Source: an uncultured Bartonella sp. | Lineage (GTDB): Bacteria > Pseudomonadota > Alphaproteobacteria > Rhizobiales > Rhizobiaceae | Direction: 5' to 3' | Assembly: GCA_945285915.1 (NCBI GenBank) | Contig: CALYQL010000007.1 | Span: forward strand, 49,000 to 112,999 | Length of the DNA stretch: 64,000 bases | Shown here: positions 47,580 through 57,418 of the stretch, in pieces | How the letters are laid out: each line of letters opens with the position of its first letter | How positions within the stretch are numbered: position 1 is the stretch's first letter | Position numbers and translations under genes: made by a program | The notes under the pieces: generated by a model | What the model was told of the DNA's origin: nothing | Database searches by the model: none | Seen by the model: the letters and a program-made list of their open reading frames with translations, nothing else

Positions 47580-48200
47580 TTGAACGATCAGGTTTCTTCT
47601 TTTTCAGTCAAAGATTTAAAAACAAGATTTTTGCGGTTCTATGATGCTGCAAAACCGATAGCACCGAAGGGTGAGCACCATATGAGGACCAAAATGGACG
47701 CGCCCTCGTGGAAACGCGCGGCGGTTTTAGTACCATTGATCGACCATGACAGTGGTTTGACAATGCTTTTTACCAGAAGAGTTTGCACGCTTAATAAGCA
47801 TGCCGGTGAAATTTCGTTTCCGGGCGGCAAAGCTGATCCTGATGATGATAATGATGTGGATACAGCCTTGCGGGAAGCGAGGGAAGAAATTTCATTAAAA
47901 CGACCTTCTGTGACTTTGCTTGGAGAGTTGCCATTTTTTTATACTTCGACAGGATATGAAGTGCGTCCCATTGTGGGGATTGTTGTGAAGGGCGCGATAT
48001 TAAAAGCTAACCCGACGGAAGTGGCCGAGATATTTGAAGTGCCATTAGCTTATCTCATGGATCCGGCAAACCACGTGTTAAAGTCTAAAATTGTCGATGG
48101 GCGGACATATAGTGTCTATGCAATTTCTTATCAGAACCATTATATATGGGGGGCTACGGCAGGAATGATTCGATCCTTTTACGAAAGGTTATATGCGTGA
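47580..48200 (+). CDS. NUDIX hydrolase, coenzyme A pyrophosphatase type (NudL)
   Basis: The 206-residue protein carries the CoA-type signature LFTRRVCTLNKHAGEISFPGGK followed by the NUDIX box GGKADPDDDNDVDTALREAREEIS. It likely cleaves CoA or oxidised CoA to 3',5'-ADP and phosphopantetheine. The frame begins with a TTG at 47580; no ATG occurs before residue 35, so TTG is the probable start. The stop overlaps the cca start (GTGA). Confidence 0.9.
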   Translation: MNDQVSSFSVKDLKTRFLRFYDAAKPIAPKGEHHMRTKMDAPSWKRAAVLVPLIDHDSGLTMLFTRRVCTLNKHAGEISFPGGKADPDDDNDVDTALREAREEISLKRPSVTLLGELPFFYTSTGYEVRPIVGIVVKGAILKANPTEVAEIFEVPLAYLMDPANHVLKSKIVDGRTYSVYAISYQNHYIWGATAGMIRSFYERLYA

Positions 48201-49450
48201 GTTTGCTCAATATCGCTAAAGATGCTGAATGGCTTCAAGATAAGGACCTTCAGTTACTTTTACATTGTTTATCGGAAGAAGGTGAAGAAGCGCGGGTTGT
48301 TGGTGGCGCTGTGAGAGATCACCTGCTTGGTCGAGCCGTCAATGATGTTGATATTGCAACAACCTGTTTGCCTGATGATGTTATTGCAAGGGTAAAAAAA
48401 GCTGGTTTCAAGGCTGTTCCTACCGGTTATGACCACGGGACAATAACGGTGGTAAAGGAAGGCAAAGCCTATGAAGTGACAACGCTGCGCTCTGATATGG
48501 AAGCGGATGGGCGCCATGCCAAGGTCATATTTGGTCGTGATTGGAAAAAAGACGCAGAACGACGTGATTTTACGATCAATGCACTTTATGCCGATTTGTC
48601 GGGGAATGTTTATGATGAGGTAAATGGTCTTGACGATATAAAAACCCAAACTTTACGGTTTATCGGCGTAGCAGATGATCGGATACAGGAAGACTATTTG
48701 CGGGTTTTACGGTTTTTTCGTTTTTTTGCATGGGTCGGCAAGGGAAGACCGGATGCAGAGGGCATTAAAGCCAGTGCCCGTTTGAAGAATGGTTTGCTTC
48801 AATTGTCGGGTGAACGGGTATGGTCGGAGCTCAAAAAAACATTGTCTGCACCTGATCCAACACGGGCAATTTTATGGATGCGGCAAACGGGAGTATTAAG
48901 TGTTATTTTGCCCGAAACCGAAAAATGGGGCATTGATGCATTACACCCTTTGGTTGATACAGAACATGCGCTGGGCTGGGATCATGATCCGCTTTTGCGC
49001 CTTGAGAGCATTTTGCCGCCAGACCGTGCAAGACTTATCATTCTAGCGGATCGTTTACGACTATCGAAAGCAGAAAAAAGCCGTCTCTTGAACTGGGCAG
49101 AGGTAGGCACTATCCAATCTGACTGCTCTGACATGAAACTGAAAAAGTTTATTTATTATCACGGCAGACAAGCGGTGCTTGACCAACTTTCGCTTGAACT
49201 TTCAAGCGCGCGTTCCCATGCGATTAGCAAGGATAGCGCGTTGGTTGAAGCTGGCCATTTTGCACGCTTACGCGAATTAGCAACAACGTATCAAATTCCT
49301 GTTTTGCCAGTCAGCGGTAAAGATCTTTTGGCTCTAGGGTTCGAGGCAGGGCCAAATGTCGGGCAGCAGTTGAAGACGCTAGAAAAATTATGGGTTGATA
49401 GTGGTTTTCGTTTGGATCGTGAAGCATTGCTGGCAACGGTCAGGCAATAG
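48197..49450 (+). CDS. cca: CCA tRNA nucleotidyltransferase / poly(A) polymerase family
   Basis: The enzyme repairs or adds the CCA end of tRNAs. The protein (417 residues) has the class II polymerase core VVGGAVRDHLLG with the metal aspartates in DVDIAT, the RRDFTIN motif and RIQEDYLRVLRFFRF. The GTG at 48197 is chosen over an upstream in-frame ATG because it overlaps the NUDIX stop and has AAAGG eight bases before it. It converges on hemF with a 9-base gap. Confidence 0.93.
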   Translation: MSLLNIAKDAEWLQDKDLQLLLHCLSEEGEEARVVGGAVRDHLLGRAVNDVDIATTCLPDDVIARVKKAGFKAVPTGYDHGTITVVKEGKAYEVTTLRSDMEADGRHAKVIFGRDWKKDAERRDFTINALYADLSGNVYDEVNGLDDIKTQTLRFIGVADDRIQEDYLRVLRFFRFFAWVGKGRPDAEGIKASARLKNGLLQLSGERVWSELKKTLSAPDPTRAILWMRQTGVLSVILPETEKWGIDALHPLVDTEHALGWDHDPLLRLESILPPDRARLIILADRLRLSKAEKSRLLNWAEVGTIQSDCSDMKLKKFIYYHGRQAVLDQLSLELSSARSHAISKDSALVEAGHFARLRELATTYQIPVLPVSGKDLLALGFEAGPNVGQQLKTLEKLWVDSGFRLDREALLATVRQ

Positions 49451-49459
49451 GCTTTCCTA

Positions 49460-50374
49460 TTATGACCACTTTACGGCTGGGGGCATGGAAGACAAAATGC
49501 TCTCAACATTGCCACCGGTACGAAGCCCGAAAATAGTTCCACGGTCACAAAGCAGGTTGAATTCAGCATAGCGCCCACGTTGCACCAATTGTGCATCACG
49601 TTCTTTTTCTGTCCATGGCTTGTTGAAGTTTTGCCGCACAATATGGGGGTAAACAATGTTGAACGCGCGCCCTACATCACGCGTGAAGTTGAAGTCGGCT
49701 TCCCAGCCGCCTTTTTCTTCTGCACTATGAAGCCAATCATAAAAAATACCACCGACACCGCGCGGCTCTTTACGATGTTTGAGGTAAAAATACTCGTCAC
49801 ACCATTTCTTAAAACGTGGGTAATCGGCTATTTCAGGGTATTTGTTACAAACATATTGAAATGCTTTATGAAAAGTTTGCGTGTCAATGTCTGACTGCGT
49901 ACGCCTTTGAGGCAGCATAGGTGTAAGATCAGCACCACCGCCAAACCATTGTTTGGTGGTCACAATCATCCGCGTATTTAAATGCACCGTTGGCACATGT
50001 GGATTTTGAGGATGGGCTATAAGAGAAATTCCGCTTGCCCAAAAACGCGGGTCTTGTTCTGCACCAGGTATCTGTTTTCTGAAATCGCCATTGAATTCAC
50101 CATAAACAGTTGATGTATGAACGCCAACTTTTTCAAAAACACGCCCTTTCATGATCGACATAACGCCGCCACCTTTAAGCCCATCTGATTGCTTCCAAGG
50201 TGTTCTAATAAAAGAGCCGGCAGAAAAATTGCTGAATTGACCGGTTAATTCACGCTCCAATTTTTCTAAAGAGTTACAAATCTGGTCACGTAGTGTTTGA
50301 AACCAGCTTTCTGCCCGCTTTTTCTTGTCTTCAAGGTCAGAAGGCAGATCTGCGGGAATTTCGTGAATTGTCAT
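49460..50374 (-). CDS. hemF: Oxygen-dependent coproporphyrinogen III oxidase
   Basis: The enzyme decarboxylates coproporphyrinogen III to protoporphyrinogen IX using O2. The 304-residue protein has family segments [43 protein letters not shown] and [14 protein letters not shown], ending [22 protein letters not shown]. Presence of hemF means this organism can make haem in air, unlike haem-requiring pathogenic Bartonella. An ICE-like palindrome lies 26 bases upstream of its start. Confidence 0.97.
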   Translation of the reverse strand: MTIHEIPADLPSDLEDKKKRAESWFQTLRDQICNSLEKLERELTGQFSNFSAGSFIRTPWKQSDGLKGGGVMSIMKGRVFEKVGVHTSTVYGEFNGDFRKQIPGAEQDPRFWASGISLIAHPQNPHVPTVHLNTRMIVTTKQWFGGGADLTPMLPQRRTQSDIDTQTFHKAFQYVCNKYPEIADYPRFKKWCDEYFYLKHRKEPRGVGGIFYDWLHSAEEKGGWEADFNFTRDVGRAFNIVYPHIVRQNFNKPWTEKERDAQLVQRGRYAEFNLLCDRGTIFGLRTGGNVESILSSMPPAVKWS

Positions 50375-50399
50375 GGTATTCGATATGTCTTTTTTTGAA

Positions 50400-50416
50400 T
50401 TTAGAATGAATCTAGA
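50400..50416. promoter_or_regulatory. Possible Irr (ICE-like) box upstream of hemF
   Basis: TTTAGAA-TGA-ATCTAGA partly matches the Irr-binding ICE palindrome TTTAGAA-N3-TTCTAAA: the left half is perfect and the right half matches 5 of 7. Irr controls haem and iron genes in Rhizobiales. The match is imperfect. Confidence 0.3.
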
Positions 50417-50453
50417 CTATGAATAAGGTGTAATGGCGGCTTTGTCTACACAC

Positions 50454-50912
50454 TTAATACTCGCCTGTTTGCCGTAAGGCTTCACTGCTGCCTATTGCAA
50501 CGCTTATTGCAAGGTTTAGAGAACGAGCTTCGGGGCGCATTGGTATCGTGACTTGAGCATCAACAACCTCATGCACATAATCAGGTGCACCGGCAGATTC
50601 TCTGCCAAATAATAACACGTCGTTTTCATTGTATTGAAAGTTTGTATACGACATGGTGGCTTTGGTTGTAAAAAGCACCAATCGCCTTTGTTGATTTTTC
50701 ATTGCAGTCAAAAAATGGTTCCAATCGAGATGGCGCTCCAATGTTGCAAGCTCAATATAATCCATTCCGGCGCGCTTTAAATTACGATCGGAAATGTCAA
50801 AGCCTGCCGGTTCAATAATATCAACCGGTATGCCAAGACATGCGCCAAGACGCAAAATTGTGCCAGTATTACCGGCTATATCAGGTTGGAAAAGTGCAAT
50901 GTGAAGTGTCAT
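50454..50912 (-). CDS. trmL: tRNA (cytidine/uridine-34-2'-O)-methyltransferase TrmL
   Basis: The 152-residue SPOUT enzyme has the standard short length of TrmL. It shows FQPDIAGNTGTILRLGACLG (motif 1), LLFGRESAGAP (motif 2) and SLNLAISVAIGSSEAL (motif 3). It methylates the wobble ribose of leucine tRNAs. It is 79 bases upstream of hemF on the same strand. Confidence 0.95.
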   Translation of the reverse strand: MTLHIALFQPDIAGNTGTILRLGACLGIPVDIIEPAGFDISDRNLKRAGMDYIELATLERHLDWNHFLTAMKNQQRRLVLFTTKATMSYTNFQYNENDVLLFGRESAGAPDYVHEVVDAQVTIPMRPEARSLNLAISVAIGSSEALRQTGEY

Positions 50913-51064
50913 GGGGTAGAAATAGGCATTATCAATACTTTTTGTAAAGATAACAAAAGTCTGTTTTCTGTATATCTGACTATAAAATTGGTCAAATTGT
51001 TGAACTTTGACTATAAAAGCATATATAAATGAACATGATAGGAACGAAGAAAGGAGGTTTCAAA

Positions 51065-51121
51065 ATGTCACAATATGTCTTTATTGATTGTGGAAATCTT
51101 CTTTCCGCCAGATCTATATAA
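51065..51121 (+). CDS. Possible 18-residue peptide with a strong ribosome binding site
   Basis: An ATG preceded by the near-ideal AAAGGAGG at 7-base spacing opens a frame of 18 codons, MSQYVFIDCGNLLSARSI. The end of the frame lies in a tandem 15-base repeat (51108-51137). I do not recognise it. It may be a real small protein, a leader of the ABC transporter gene 220 bases downstream, or the stump of a lost gene. Confidence 0.4.
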   Translation: MSQYVFIDCGNLLSARSI

Positions 51122-51137
51122 ACCAGATCTGTATAAA
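51108..51137. repeat. Tandem 15-bp repeat, two units
   Basis: ccagatctatataaa is followed directly by ccagatctgtataaa (14 of 15 identical). The first unit covers the stop codon of the 18-residue frame. The 50913-51341 gap otherwise shows a bulged hairpin at 51271-51298 (tgcggtgaaaa/ttttaccgca) and a TATAAT at 51301-51306 that may be the -10 box of the ABC transporter gene. Confidence 0.8.
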
Positions 51138-51341
51138 TTCGGATTTTGTGTTATTTGATGCGGACTTGCTGCCGTTCCTAATTTAGCGGTCACTAAAAAC
51201 CAAAGATTTAAGCGCATTGACGATGTGCTGGCTCTTTCCGTTGTTCATTGTTATGAACGCACTGTCGCAATGCGGTGAAAATAACATTTTACCGCAATGC
51301 TATAATAGGAAAGGGCTATTATAATCCCTAGGAGCTCAACT

Positions 51342-53168
51342 ATGTTTAGCTGGTTTGAACAACGTTTGGATGCATTTCCTAAAGGTGAGCCTAAGCGGCC
51401 GCCGCAAGGATTGTTTGCCTTTTGCCTATATTATACCAAAGGTGTGTGGAAATGGCTTATCGTGATGGCAATCTTTACATCGCTATTGGCCTTGATCGAG
51501 GTATCATTATTCGGCTTCTTAGGCACGGTTGTTGATTGGCTTAACAGCAATAGCAGAGAGACATTTTTTCAGTCACAGGGAATCAAGCTCGGTTTGATCG
51601 GCATTTTGGTTCTTGTAGTTTTGCCATTGATTGTGGCACTGCATAGCCTTGTTATGCATCAGACATTGCTGGGCAATTATCCTATGCGGATTCGCTGGTT
51701 GGTGCACCGCTATTTACTTGGCCAATCAATGAGCTTTTTCCAGAATGAATTTTCTGGTCGTATTTCTGCAAAGGTCATGCAAACCGCTTTGTCTGTTCGT
51801 GAAACAGTCATGAAGCTTTTTGATGTTTTAAATTATGTCATAGTCTATTTTTCCGGCACGCTCGTCATTGCTGCATCATCAGATTGGCGGCTAATGTTGC
51901 CATTTATTGCGTGGATTGTCGGATATATCTGGTTGCTTTGGTATTTTATTCCGAAACTGCGCATTGCCTCGGAAGCACAGGCAGATGCGCGATCGCTTAT
52001 GACTGGGCGGGTTGTTGATTCCTATACCAATATTGCGACTGTAAAATTATTTTCTCATCATGAAAGAGAAGAAAAGTTTGCGCGTGAAGGCTTTGAAAAT
52101 TTTCAAAAAACCGTTCACACACAAATGCGTTTGGTTTCCAAATTCTCTTTCAGTGTCTACTTTTCCAATTGTCTGCTTTTATTCGCTGTTGGCAGTATTG
52201 GTTTATTGCTTTGGCAAAAGGGCGATATTTTGGTTGGTGCCGTTGCCGTTGGAATTGGACTTGTTTTACGTCTTAACGGTATGGCTCAATGGATTATGTG
52301 GGAAATGTCCGCATTATTTGAAAATATCGGTATTGTTGAAGATGGAATGCATTCAATAGCACAAGATAGGCTGGTTGAAGATAAGCCAAACGCTAAGGAA
52401 CTGGTTGTTAGCCATGGTGATATACGCTTTGAGAATGTTGGCTTCCATTATGGCAAGGGCAAAGGCGTTATCGAAAATCTCAATCTCGAGATAAAACCCG
52501 GACAAAAGGTTGGTATTGTAGGAAGATCAGGGGCTGGTAAATCAACACTGGTTAATCTGTTACTGCGTTTTCATGACGTTGAAACGGGCCGTATCCTTAT
52601 TGATGGGCAAAATATTGCAGATATTAGCCAAGAGAGTCTGCGTGCCAATATTGGTGTTGTTACGCAAGATACCTCTTTGCTTCACCGCTCGTTGCGCGAA
52701 AACATCATGTATGGTCGGCCTGATGCAAGCCAAGACGAAATGTTAAAAGCAGTGCAAGATGCGCAGGCTGAAGACTTTATTACCGGTTTGCGCGACCAAA
52801 ATGGTCGTGTCGGCTATGATGCCTTTGTTGGGGAACGTGGGGCGCGTCTATCTGGTGGTCAGCGCCAACGTATTGCAATATCCCGTGTTATTCTAAAAGA
52901 TGCACCTATCCTTATTCTTGATGAGGCAACATCGGCGCTTGATTCTGAAGTGGAAGCTGCCATTCAAGAAAATCTGACCCGTTTGATGCGTGGTAAAACC
53001 GTATTGGCTATCGCTCATCGTTTATCCACCATTGCCGAAATGGATCGCTTGATTGTTATGGATAAAGGAAAAATCATAGAAGATGGCAGCCATGAGGAAT
53101 TACTGCATAAAAATGGCGTTTACGCGTCTTTATGGCACAGACAAGTTGGCGGGCATCTGGTTTTATAA
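51342..53168 (+). CDS. ABC exporter with fused membrane and ATPase domains (MsbA/MDR type)
   Basis: The 608-residue half-transporter has about six membrane helices in residues 25-330 and a C-terminal ATPase. The ATPase shows Walker A GRSGAGKST, Q loop VTQDTSLLHRS, signature LSGGQRQR, Walker B ILILDEATSALD and the H loop AHRLST. It works as a dimer and exports a lipid or drug-like substrate that cannot be named. It starts after an AGGAGCTC site and lies upstream of petABC on the same strand. Confidence 0.93.
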   Translation: MFSWFEQRLDAFPKGEPKRPPQGLFAFCLYYTKGVWKWLIVMAIFTSLLALIEVSLFGFLGTVVDWLNSNSRETFFQSQGIKLGLIGILVLVVLPLIVALHSLVMHQTLLGNYPMRIRWLVHRYLLGQSMSFFQNEFSGRISAKVMQTALSVRETVMKLFDVLNYVIVYFSGTLVIAASSDWRLMLPFIAWIVGYIWLLWYFIPKLRIASEAQADARSLMTGRVVDSYTNIATVKLFSHHEREEKFAREGFENFQKTVHTQMRLVSKFSFSVYFSNCLLLFAVGSIGLLLWQKGDILVGAVAVGIGLVLRLNGMAQWIMWEMSALFENIGIVEDGMHSIAQDRLVEDKPNAKELVVSHGDIRFENVGFHYGKGKGVIENLNLEIKPGQKVGIVGRSGAGKSTLVNLLLRFHDVETGRILIDGQNIADISQESLRANIGVVTQDTSLLHRSLRENIMYGRPDASQDEMLKAVQDAQAEDFITGLRDQNGRVGYDAFVGERGARLSGGQRQRIAISRVILKDAPILILDEATSALDSEVEAAIQENLTRLMRGKTVLAIAHRLSTIAEMDRLIVMDKGKIIEDGSHEELLHKNGVYASLWHRQVGGHLVL

Positions 53169-53287
53169 ATCAATGATAAAAAGTTGAGAAAAGCATTTGG
53201 CAATTGGCTTATTTGCGTTTAATGGTTGAACAGAAATGCGGGGCATGTTTAGAATGGTTCTATCATTAGCAGGCTACTTTTTCCATC

Positions 53288-53836
53288 ATGAATGATAAAA
53301 CGCGACGCGATTTTTTATTTCTCGCCACGGGCGTTGCCGGTGCCGTTGGTATTGGTGCTGTTGCTTGGCCATTCATTGATCAATTAAGGCCCGATCAGGC
53401 CACTCTTGCCACAGCGTCAATAGAAGTTGATATTTCCGGCATTGAAGAAGGTATGTCTGTGACAGTTAAATGGCGCGGCCAACCTGTTGTCATTCGTAAC
53501 CGTACCAAAAAAGAAATTGAAGAGGCCGCAGCTGTCGACATTTCACAGTTGAAAGATCAAGATGCTGGCAACCCAAATCTTGAAGGCTCTCACGCTGCAA
53601 CAGATCTAGCGCGTTCTGCCGGTGAGGGGCGTGAAAACTGGCTGATTATGATTAATATATGTACGCATTTAGGGTGTGTGCCAATTGGTCAAGCCGGTGT
53701 TTTCGGGGGGTGGTTTTGTCCATGCCATGGCTCTGTCTATGACACAGCAGGTCGTGTCAGAGGTGGTCCAGCAAACAGAAATCTTGATATTCCGCCATAT
53801 AAATTCTTGTCTGATACACTTTTACAGATTGGATAA
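53288..53836 (+). CDS. petA: Rieske iron-sulfur subunit of the cytochrome bc1 complex
   Basis: The 182-residue protein has a twin-arginine-type N-terminus (TRRDFLFLATG) with one membrane anchor and the 2Fe-2S ligands in CTHLGC (125-130) and CPCHGS. It passes electrons from ubiquinol to cytochrome c1 on the periplasmic side of the inner membrane. It is the first gene of petABC, 6 bases before petB. Confidence 0.97.
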   Translation: MNDKTRRDFLFLATGVAGAVGIGAVAWPFIDQLRPDQATLATASIEVDISGIEEGMSVTVKWRGQPVVIRNRTKKEIEEAAAVDISQLKDQDAGNPNLEGSHAATDLARSAGEGRENWLIMINICTHLGCVPIGQAGVFGGWFCPCHGSVYDTAGRVRGGPANRNLDIPPYKFLSDTLLQIG

Positions 53837-53841
53837 TCTGG

Positions 53842-55107
53842 ATGACTATGCCCTCATCATATACGCCGAAAAGTGCGCTTGGGCGTTGGTTTGATAAACG
53901 CCTGCCTATCATGCGTTTTATTTACGGCTTTGGCGTTTCGTTTCCGGTTCCCCGCAATTTAAACTATTTCTATACATTCGGCGGAATTTTGACATTAATG
54001 CTGTTGTCTCAGATTTTGACAGGCATTGTCATGTCGATGCATTATGTTCCTGATGTTGCTATTGCCTTCGATTCACGTGAGCGATTTATGCGCGATGGGC
54101 AATTCGGTTGGCTGTTTGAACCTTGGCATGCAGTGGGGGCATCGTTCTTCTTTATTGCCGCTTATATTCATCTGGCGCGCGGCCTCTATTATGGGTCTCA
54201 TAAAAAACCGCGTGAACTTATTTGGATCATTGGTGTTCTCATCTATATTGTCATGATGGCCAGTGCATTTTTAGGCTATGTTTTGGTTTGGGGGATGATG
54301 TCAACCTCGGCAGCGTCAGTAATTTCAGGCCTCTTCAAAGCAGTTCCATTTATTGGTCCATGGTTGCATGAAACATTGTTGGGAGGCTTCAATATTGGTC
54401 AACCAACATTGAACCGCTTTTATTCATTGCATTATCTTTTTCCATTTATTTTGTTGGGTCTTGTTGGATTGCATGTATGGGCTGTGCATCAAGTGGGTCA
54501 GAATAATCCAACGGGCGTAGAGGTGCAGTCCGCGAGCGAGACGGTGCCATTCACACCTTTTGCAACTGTCAAAGACATATTCGCGATTAGTGTTTTTCTA
54601 ATCTTTTTCTCTTGGTTTTTATTCTATATGCCTGATTATATGGGGCATCCGGATAATTATATACCGGGTGATACAATGTCCACTTCGGCACATATTGTTC
54701 CTGAGTGGTATTTTTTACCCTTTTACGCAATGTTGCGGGCAATAACATTCAATATTGGTCCCATTTCATCTACTTTTGCCGGTGTTATCGTACTTGTTTC
54801 TTCAATTGTGGTTTTATTGTTTATTCCTTGGCTTGACCGGTCAAAGGTAAAATCTGCACGATATCGCCCACTCTATAAACTGTTCTTCTGGCTATTTATT
54901 GCCGATGTTGTTTTTTTAGGGTGGCTTGGCTCGCAACCAATCAGCAATGCAACAATTCTATCGGCACAAATTGCGACGGCATATTATTTCGTGTTCTTTT
55001 TGGTTATAATGCCATTCCTGCCAAAATTTGAACGTAACTTGAAGGTGCCAAAATCTATTACAGAGGATATGCAGGAAAAATCAAAAAATAAGGGGCGGTT
55101 ATGGTGA
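53842..55107 (+). CDS. petB: Cytochrome b of the bc1 complex
   Basis: The 421-residue protein has eight membrane helices. It carries the two haem b histidine pairs in TM2 and TM4 (for example WHAVGASFFFIAAYIHLARG and HYLFPFILLGLVGLHVWAVH) and the quinol-site PEWYFLPFYAMLRA. It oxidises ubiquinol and drives proton translocation. It overlaps petC by 7 bases. Confidence 0.98.
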   Translation: MTMPSSYTPKSALGRWFDKRLPIMRFIYGFGVSFPVPRNLNYFYTFGGILTLMLLSQILTGIVMSMHYVPDVAIAFDSRERFMRDGQFGWLFEPWHAVGASFFFIAAYIHLARGLYYGSHKKPRELIWIIGVLIYIVMMASAFLGYVLVWGMMSTSAASVISGLFKAVPFIGPWLHETLLGGFNIGQPTLNRFYSLHYLFPFILLGLVGLHVWAVHQVGQNNPTGVEVQSASETVPFTPFATVKDIFAISVFLIFFSWFLFYMPDYMGHPDNYIPGDTMSTSAHIVPEWYFLPFYAMLRAITFNIGPISSTFAGVIVLVSSIVVLLFIPWLDRSKVKSARYRPLYKLFFWLFIADVVFLGWLGSQPISNATILSAQIATAYYFVFFLVIMPFLPKFERNLKVPKSITEDMQEKSKNKGRLW

Positions 55108-55964
55108 TGCGGTTCCTTATTGTTTTTATATTGATTCAGTTTGGTTGCTTGTCACTCGCGCACAGCGAAGAAGAGGGGCTTACCCATTATCCGCTACAGG
55201 TTCCACAGAAACAGCAATGGAGCTTTGCAGGTCCATTTGGCAAATATGATAAGGCTCAATTACAACGTGGGCTAAAAGTCTATAAGGAAGTGTGTTCCAA
55301 CTGCCATTCATTGAAATATGTTTCTTTTCGCAATCTCAAGGCATTAGGTTATACTGATGACCAGATAAAAGCCTTTGCTGCCAGTTATGAGATAAAGGAT
55401 GGACCGAATAGTGAAGGCGAGATGTTTGAAAGGAAAGGTCTGCCAACAGATTATTTTCCATCACCTTTTGCCAATCGTGAGGCCGCTAAATTCGCCAATA
55501 ACGGGGCTTATCCAAGTGATCTGTCGTTAATGGCAAAAGCACGTGCTGTGCCTCTTCCTTTTCCCGCCTTTATAGCTGATATATTTACCAACTATAATGA
55601 AGCAGGGCCAGATTATATAACGGCTCTGTTAACGGGCTATCAGGACGCGCCTGAAGGAACAGATATTCCTGAGGGTAATTGGTATAATCCGTATTTTAAT
55701 ACAGGGACATTGCTTGCAATGGCGCCGCCATTAAGCGATGGAATTGTAAGTTATGATGATGGAACTGAAGAAACACTCGAAAATTATGCCAAAGATGTAT
55801 CGGCATTTTTGATGTGGACTGCAGACCCTCACATGGAAACACGCAAGAAGACCGGGTTTGGTGTCATCTTGTTCTTAATTATTTTTGCTGGCTTATGCTA
55901 TGCAATTAAAAGAAGCATATGGAATGAATTGGAACATAGTGTAGATGACAAACGAGACGCTTGA
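55101..55964 (+). CDS. petC: Cytochrome c1 of the bc1 complex
   Basis: The 287-residue protein has a signal peptide, the haem c motif CSNCH (C65, C68, H69), the axial methionine region near [12 protein letters not shown], and a C-terminal membrane anchor ([23 protein letters not shown]). It is the electron exit of the bc1 complex. Its end overlaps apt by 20 bases. Confidence 0.97.
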   Translation: MVMRFLIVFILIQFGCLSLAHSEEEGLTHYPLQVPQKQQWSFAGPFGKYDKAQLQRGLKVYKEVCSNCHSLKYVSFRNLKALGYTDDQIKAFAASYEIKDGPNSEGEMFERKGLPTDYFPSPFANREAAKFANNGAYPSDLSLMAKARAVPLPFPAFIADIFTNYNEAGPDYITALLTGYQDAPEGTDIPEGNWYNPYFNTGTLLAMAPPLSDGIVSYDDGTEETLENYAKDVSAFLMWTADPHMETRKKTGFGVILFLIIFAGLCYAIKRSIWNELEHSVDDKRDA

Positions 55965-56493
55965 AGCAGCATTAAAAAAAGCCATTCGGACAATAGATGA
56001 TTATCCGAAAGCGGGGGTTAAATTTCGTGATATTACCACGCTTCTAGGGAATGCTGCTGCATTTCGCCGGTCTATTGATGCGTTGGTTTATCCATATGCA
56101 GGACTGAAAGTTGATAAGATTGCAGGCATTGAAGCGCGTGGCTTTATCCTTGGTGGTGCTGTTGCGCATCAGCTTTCTGCCGGTTTTGTGCCGATCAGAA
56201 AAAAGGGAAAACTACCTTATGATACGGTCAGAATAGCCTATAGTCTTGAATATGGCATTGATGAAATGGAAATGCATCGCGATGCTGTAAAGCCCGGTGA
56301 ACGTGTGGTACTTGTTGATGATCTGATCGCAACAGGTGGAACTGCGGTTGCTGCTGCAGAATTATTGCACCAGATGGGCGCAGAAATTGTTGCTGCCTGC
56401 TTTGTCATTAACCTGCCAGACCATGGTGGCGCGGAAAAATTAAAAAAATTGGGTGTGAACGTTCACACGCTTGTTTCCTATGAGGGCGACTAA
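55945..56493 (+). CDS. apt: Adenine phosphoribosyltransferase
   Basis: The enzyme salvages adenine with PRPP to give AMP. The 182-residue protein has the PRPP-binding motif [17 protein letters not shown] and the hood segment KFRDITTLL, with [13 protein letters not shown]. The 20-base overlap with petC ties its expression to the bc1 operon. It fits with the purine permease elsewhere in the window. Confidence 0.96.
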   Translation: MTNETLEAALKKAIRTIDDYPKAGVKFRDITTLLGNAAAFRRSIDALVYPYAGLKVDKIAGIEARGFILGGAVAHQLSAGFVPIRKKGKLPYDTVRIAYSLEYGIDEMEMHRDAVKPGERVVLVDDLIATGGTAVAAAELLHQMGAEIVAACFVINLPDHGGAEKLKKLGVNVHTLVSYEGD

Positions 56494-56499
56494 TAAGCG

Positions 56500-56640
56500 C
56501 GTAAAGGCACCTAACAAGCACTTGATTTTCCTGCCAAGTACATAGTTGCTAACAAGTACCTGATAGAGGCAACTGACAGGCTATATAGGTCGCAGACAAG
56601 CTCTAACGGATGCGGACAAGCATCTAAAGGGGTTGGTCTA
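56500..56640 (+). repeat. Degenerate short tandem repeats after apt
   Basis: Between apt and the PRC gene, about 140 bases contain at least four diverged copies of a roughly 21-base unit. The shared core is ctaacaag(c/t)a(c)ct or gacaagc.tct, as at 56511, 56551, 56591 and 56617. No gene is seen in the rest of the 380-base gap. Confidence 0.5.
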
Positions 56641-56873
56641 GCCTATTGAGGTGACTGATCGCTATCAGTCTGATTAGCAAATGCTTTGACTGTGTTGTTT
56701 GAGAGCATCTTTTAACATTGGTTTCATGAGGTGTCTCAAACTTCGATATGTTAGCAAAATTGCCAAAATATTGGGTGGGAAAATTTCCATAATTTTCATG
56801 AACGATAGGGAACTATCTTTGTAAATACACGTTTAACGTGTGTAATTCGTGATTATTTATGGAGACACTTTAA

Positions 56874-57314
56874 ATGAAAAAATTGGCGATCATGACAGTT
56901 GTAACGGCTGCATTAGTTGGTTCGGCTTTCGCTCAATCCCCGAAAATAGAAAGTAATAAAGCAACAGAACCAGCTTCTGAAGTTCGCCTACCAAATGGCG
57001 ATGTTGTTGTACGTTATGTTACACCAACAGAAACAGACTTTATTGCATCCAGTTTGATTGATACAAAAGTATTGAATAAGCAGGATCAGGCTATTGGCCA
57101 GATCAAGGATGTCATTATCCGTCAGAATAATGTTGCTGGTATTGTTATCGGCGTAGGTGGTTTTCTAGGCGTTGGTGAACGTTATGTTGTGGTTGATCCA
57201 ACAACTGTTTATATGCGGCATGAAAATGGCGCTTGGAAAGTGGTTGTAAATGCCACAAAAGAAAGCTTGATGTCCGCACCAGAATTCAAATATGAAGAAC
57301 ACAAAAAGCTATAA
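56874..57314 (+). CDS. Secreted PRC-barrel domain protein
   Basis: The 146-residue protein has a signal peptide ending AFA-QSP and a single PRC-barrel domain (DFIASSLIDTKVLNKQDQAIGQIKDVII, GIVIGVGGFLGVGERYVVVD). Such small periplasmic proteins are frequent in Rhizobiales and their role is unclear. A terminator follows. Confidence 0.9.
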   Translation: MKKLAIMTVVTAALVGSAFAQSPKIESNKATEPASEVRLPNGDVVVRYVTPTETDFIASSLIDTKVLNKQDQAIGQIKDVIIRQNNVAGIVIGVGGFLGVGERYVVVDPTTVYMRHENGAWKVVVNATKESLMSAPEFKYEEHKKL

Positions 57315-57356
57315 TAGGGCTTAAGTTCTTTATTTTTAATATGTTTTTACTTATGA

Positions 57357-57393
57357 AATAATCCGGCAGGTTCATTGCCGGATTATTTTTTGA
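57357..57393. terminator. Bidirectional terminator between the PRC gene and ychF
   Basis: A perfect 12-bp stem aataatccggca/tgccggattatt has a 7-base loop and T-run. It serves the convergent PRC and ychF transcripts. Confidence 0.93.
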
Positions 57394-57418
57394 TTAATTT
57401 GTAAGTTGCTTTTGAGTT

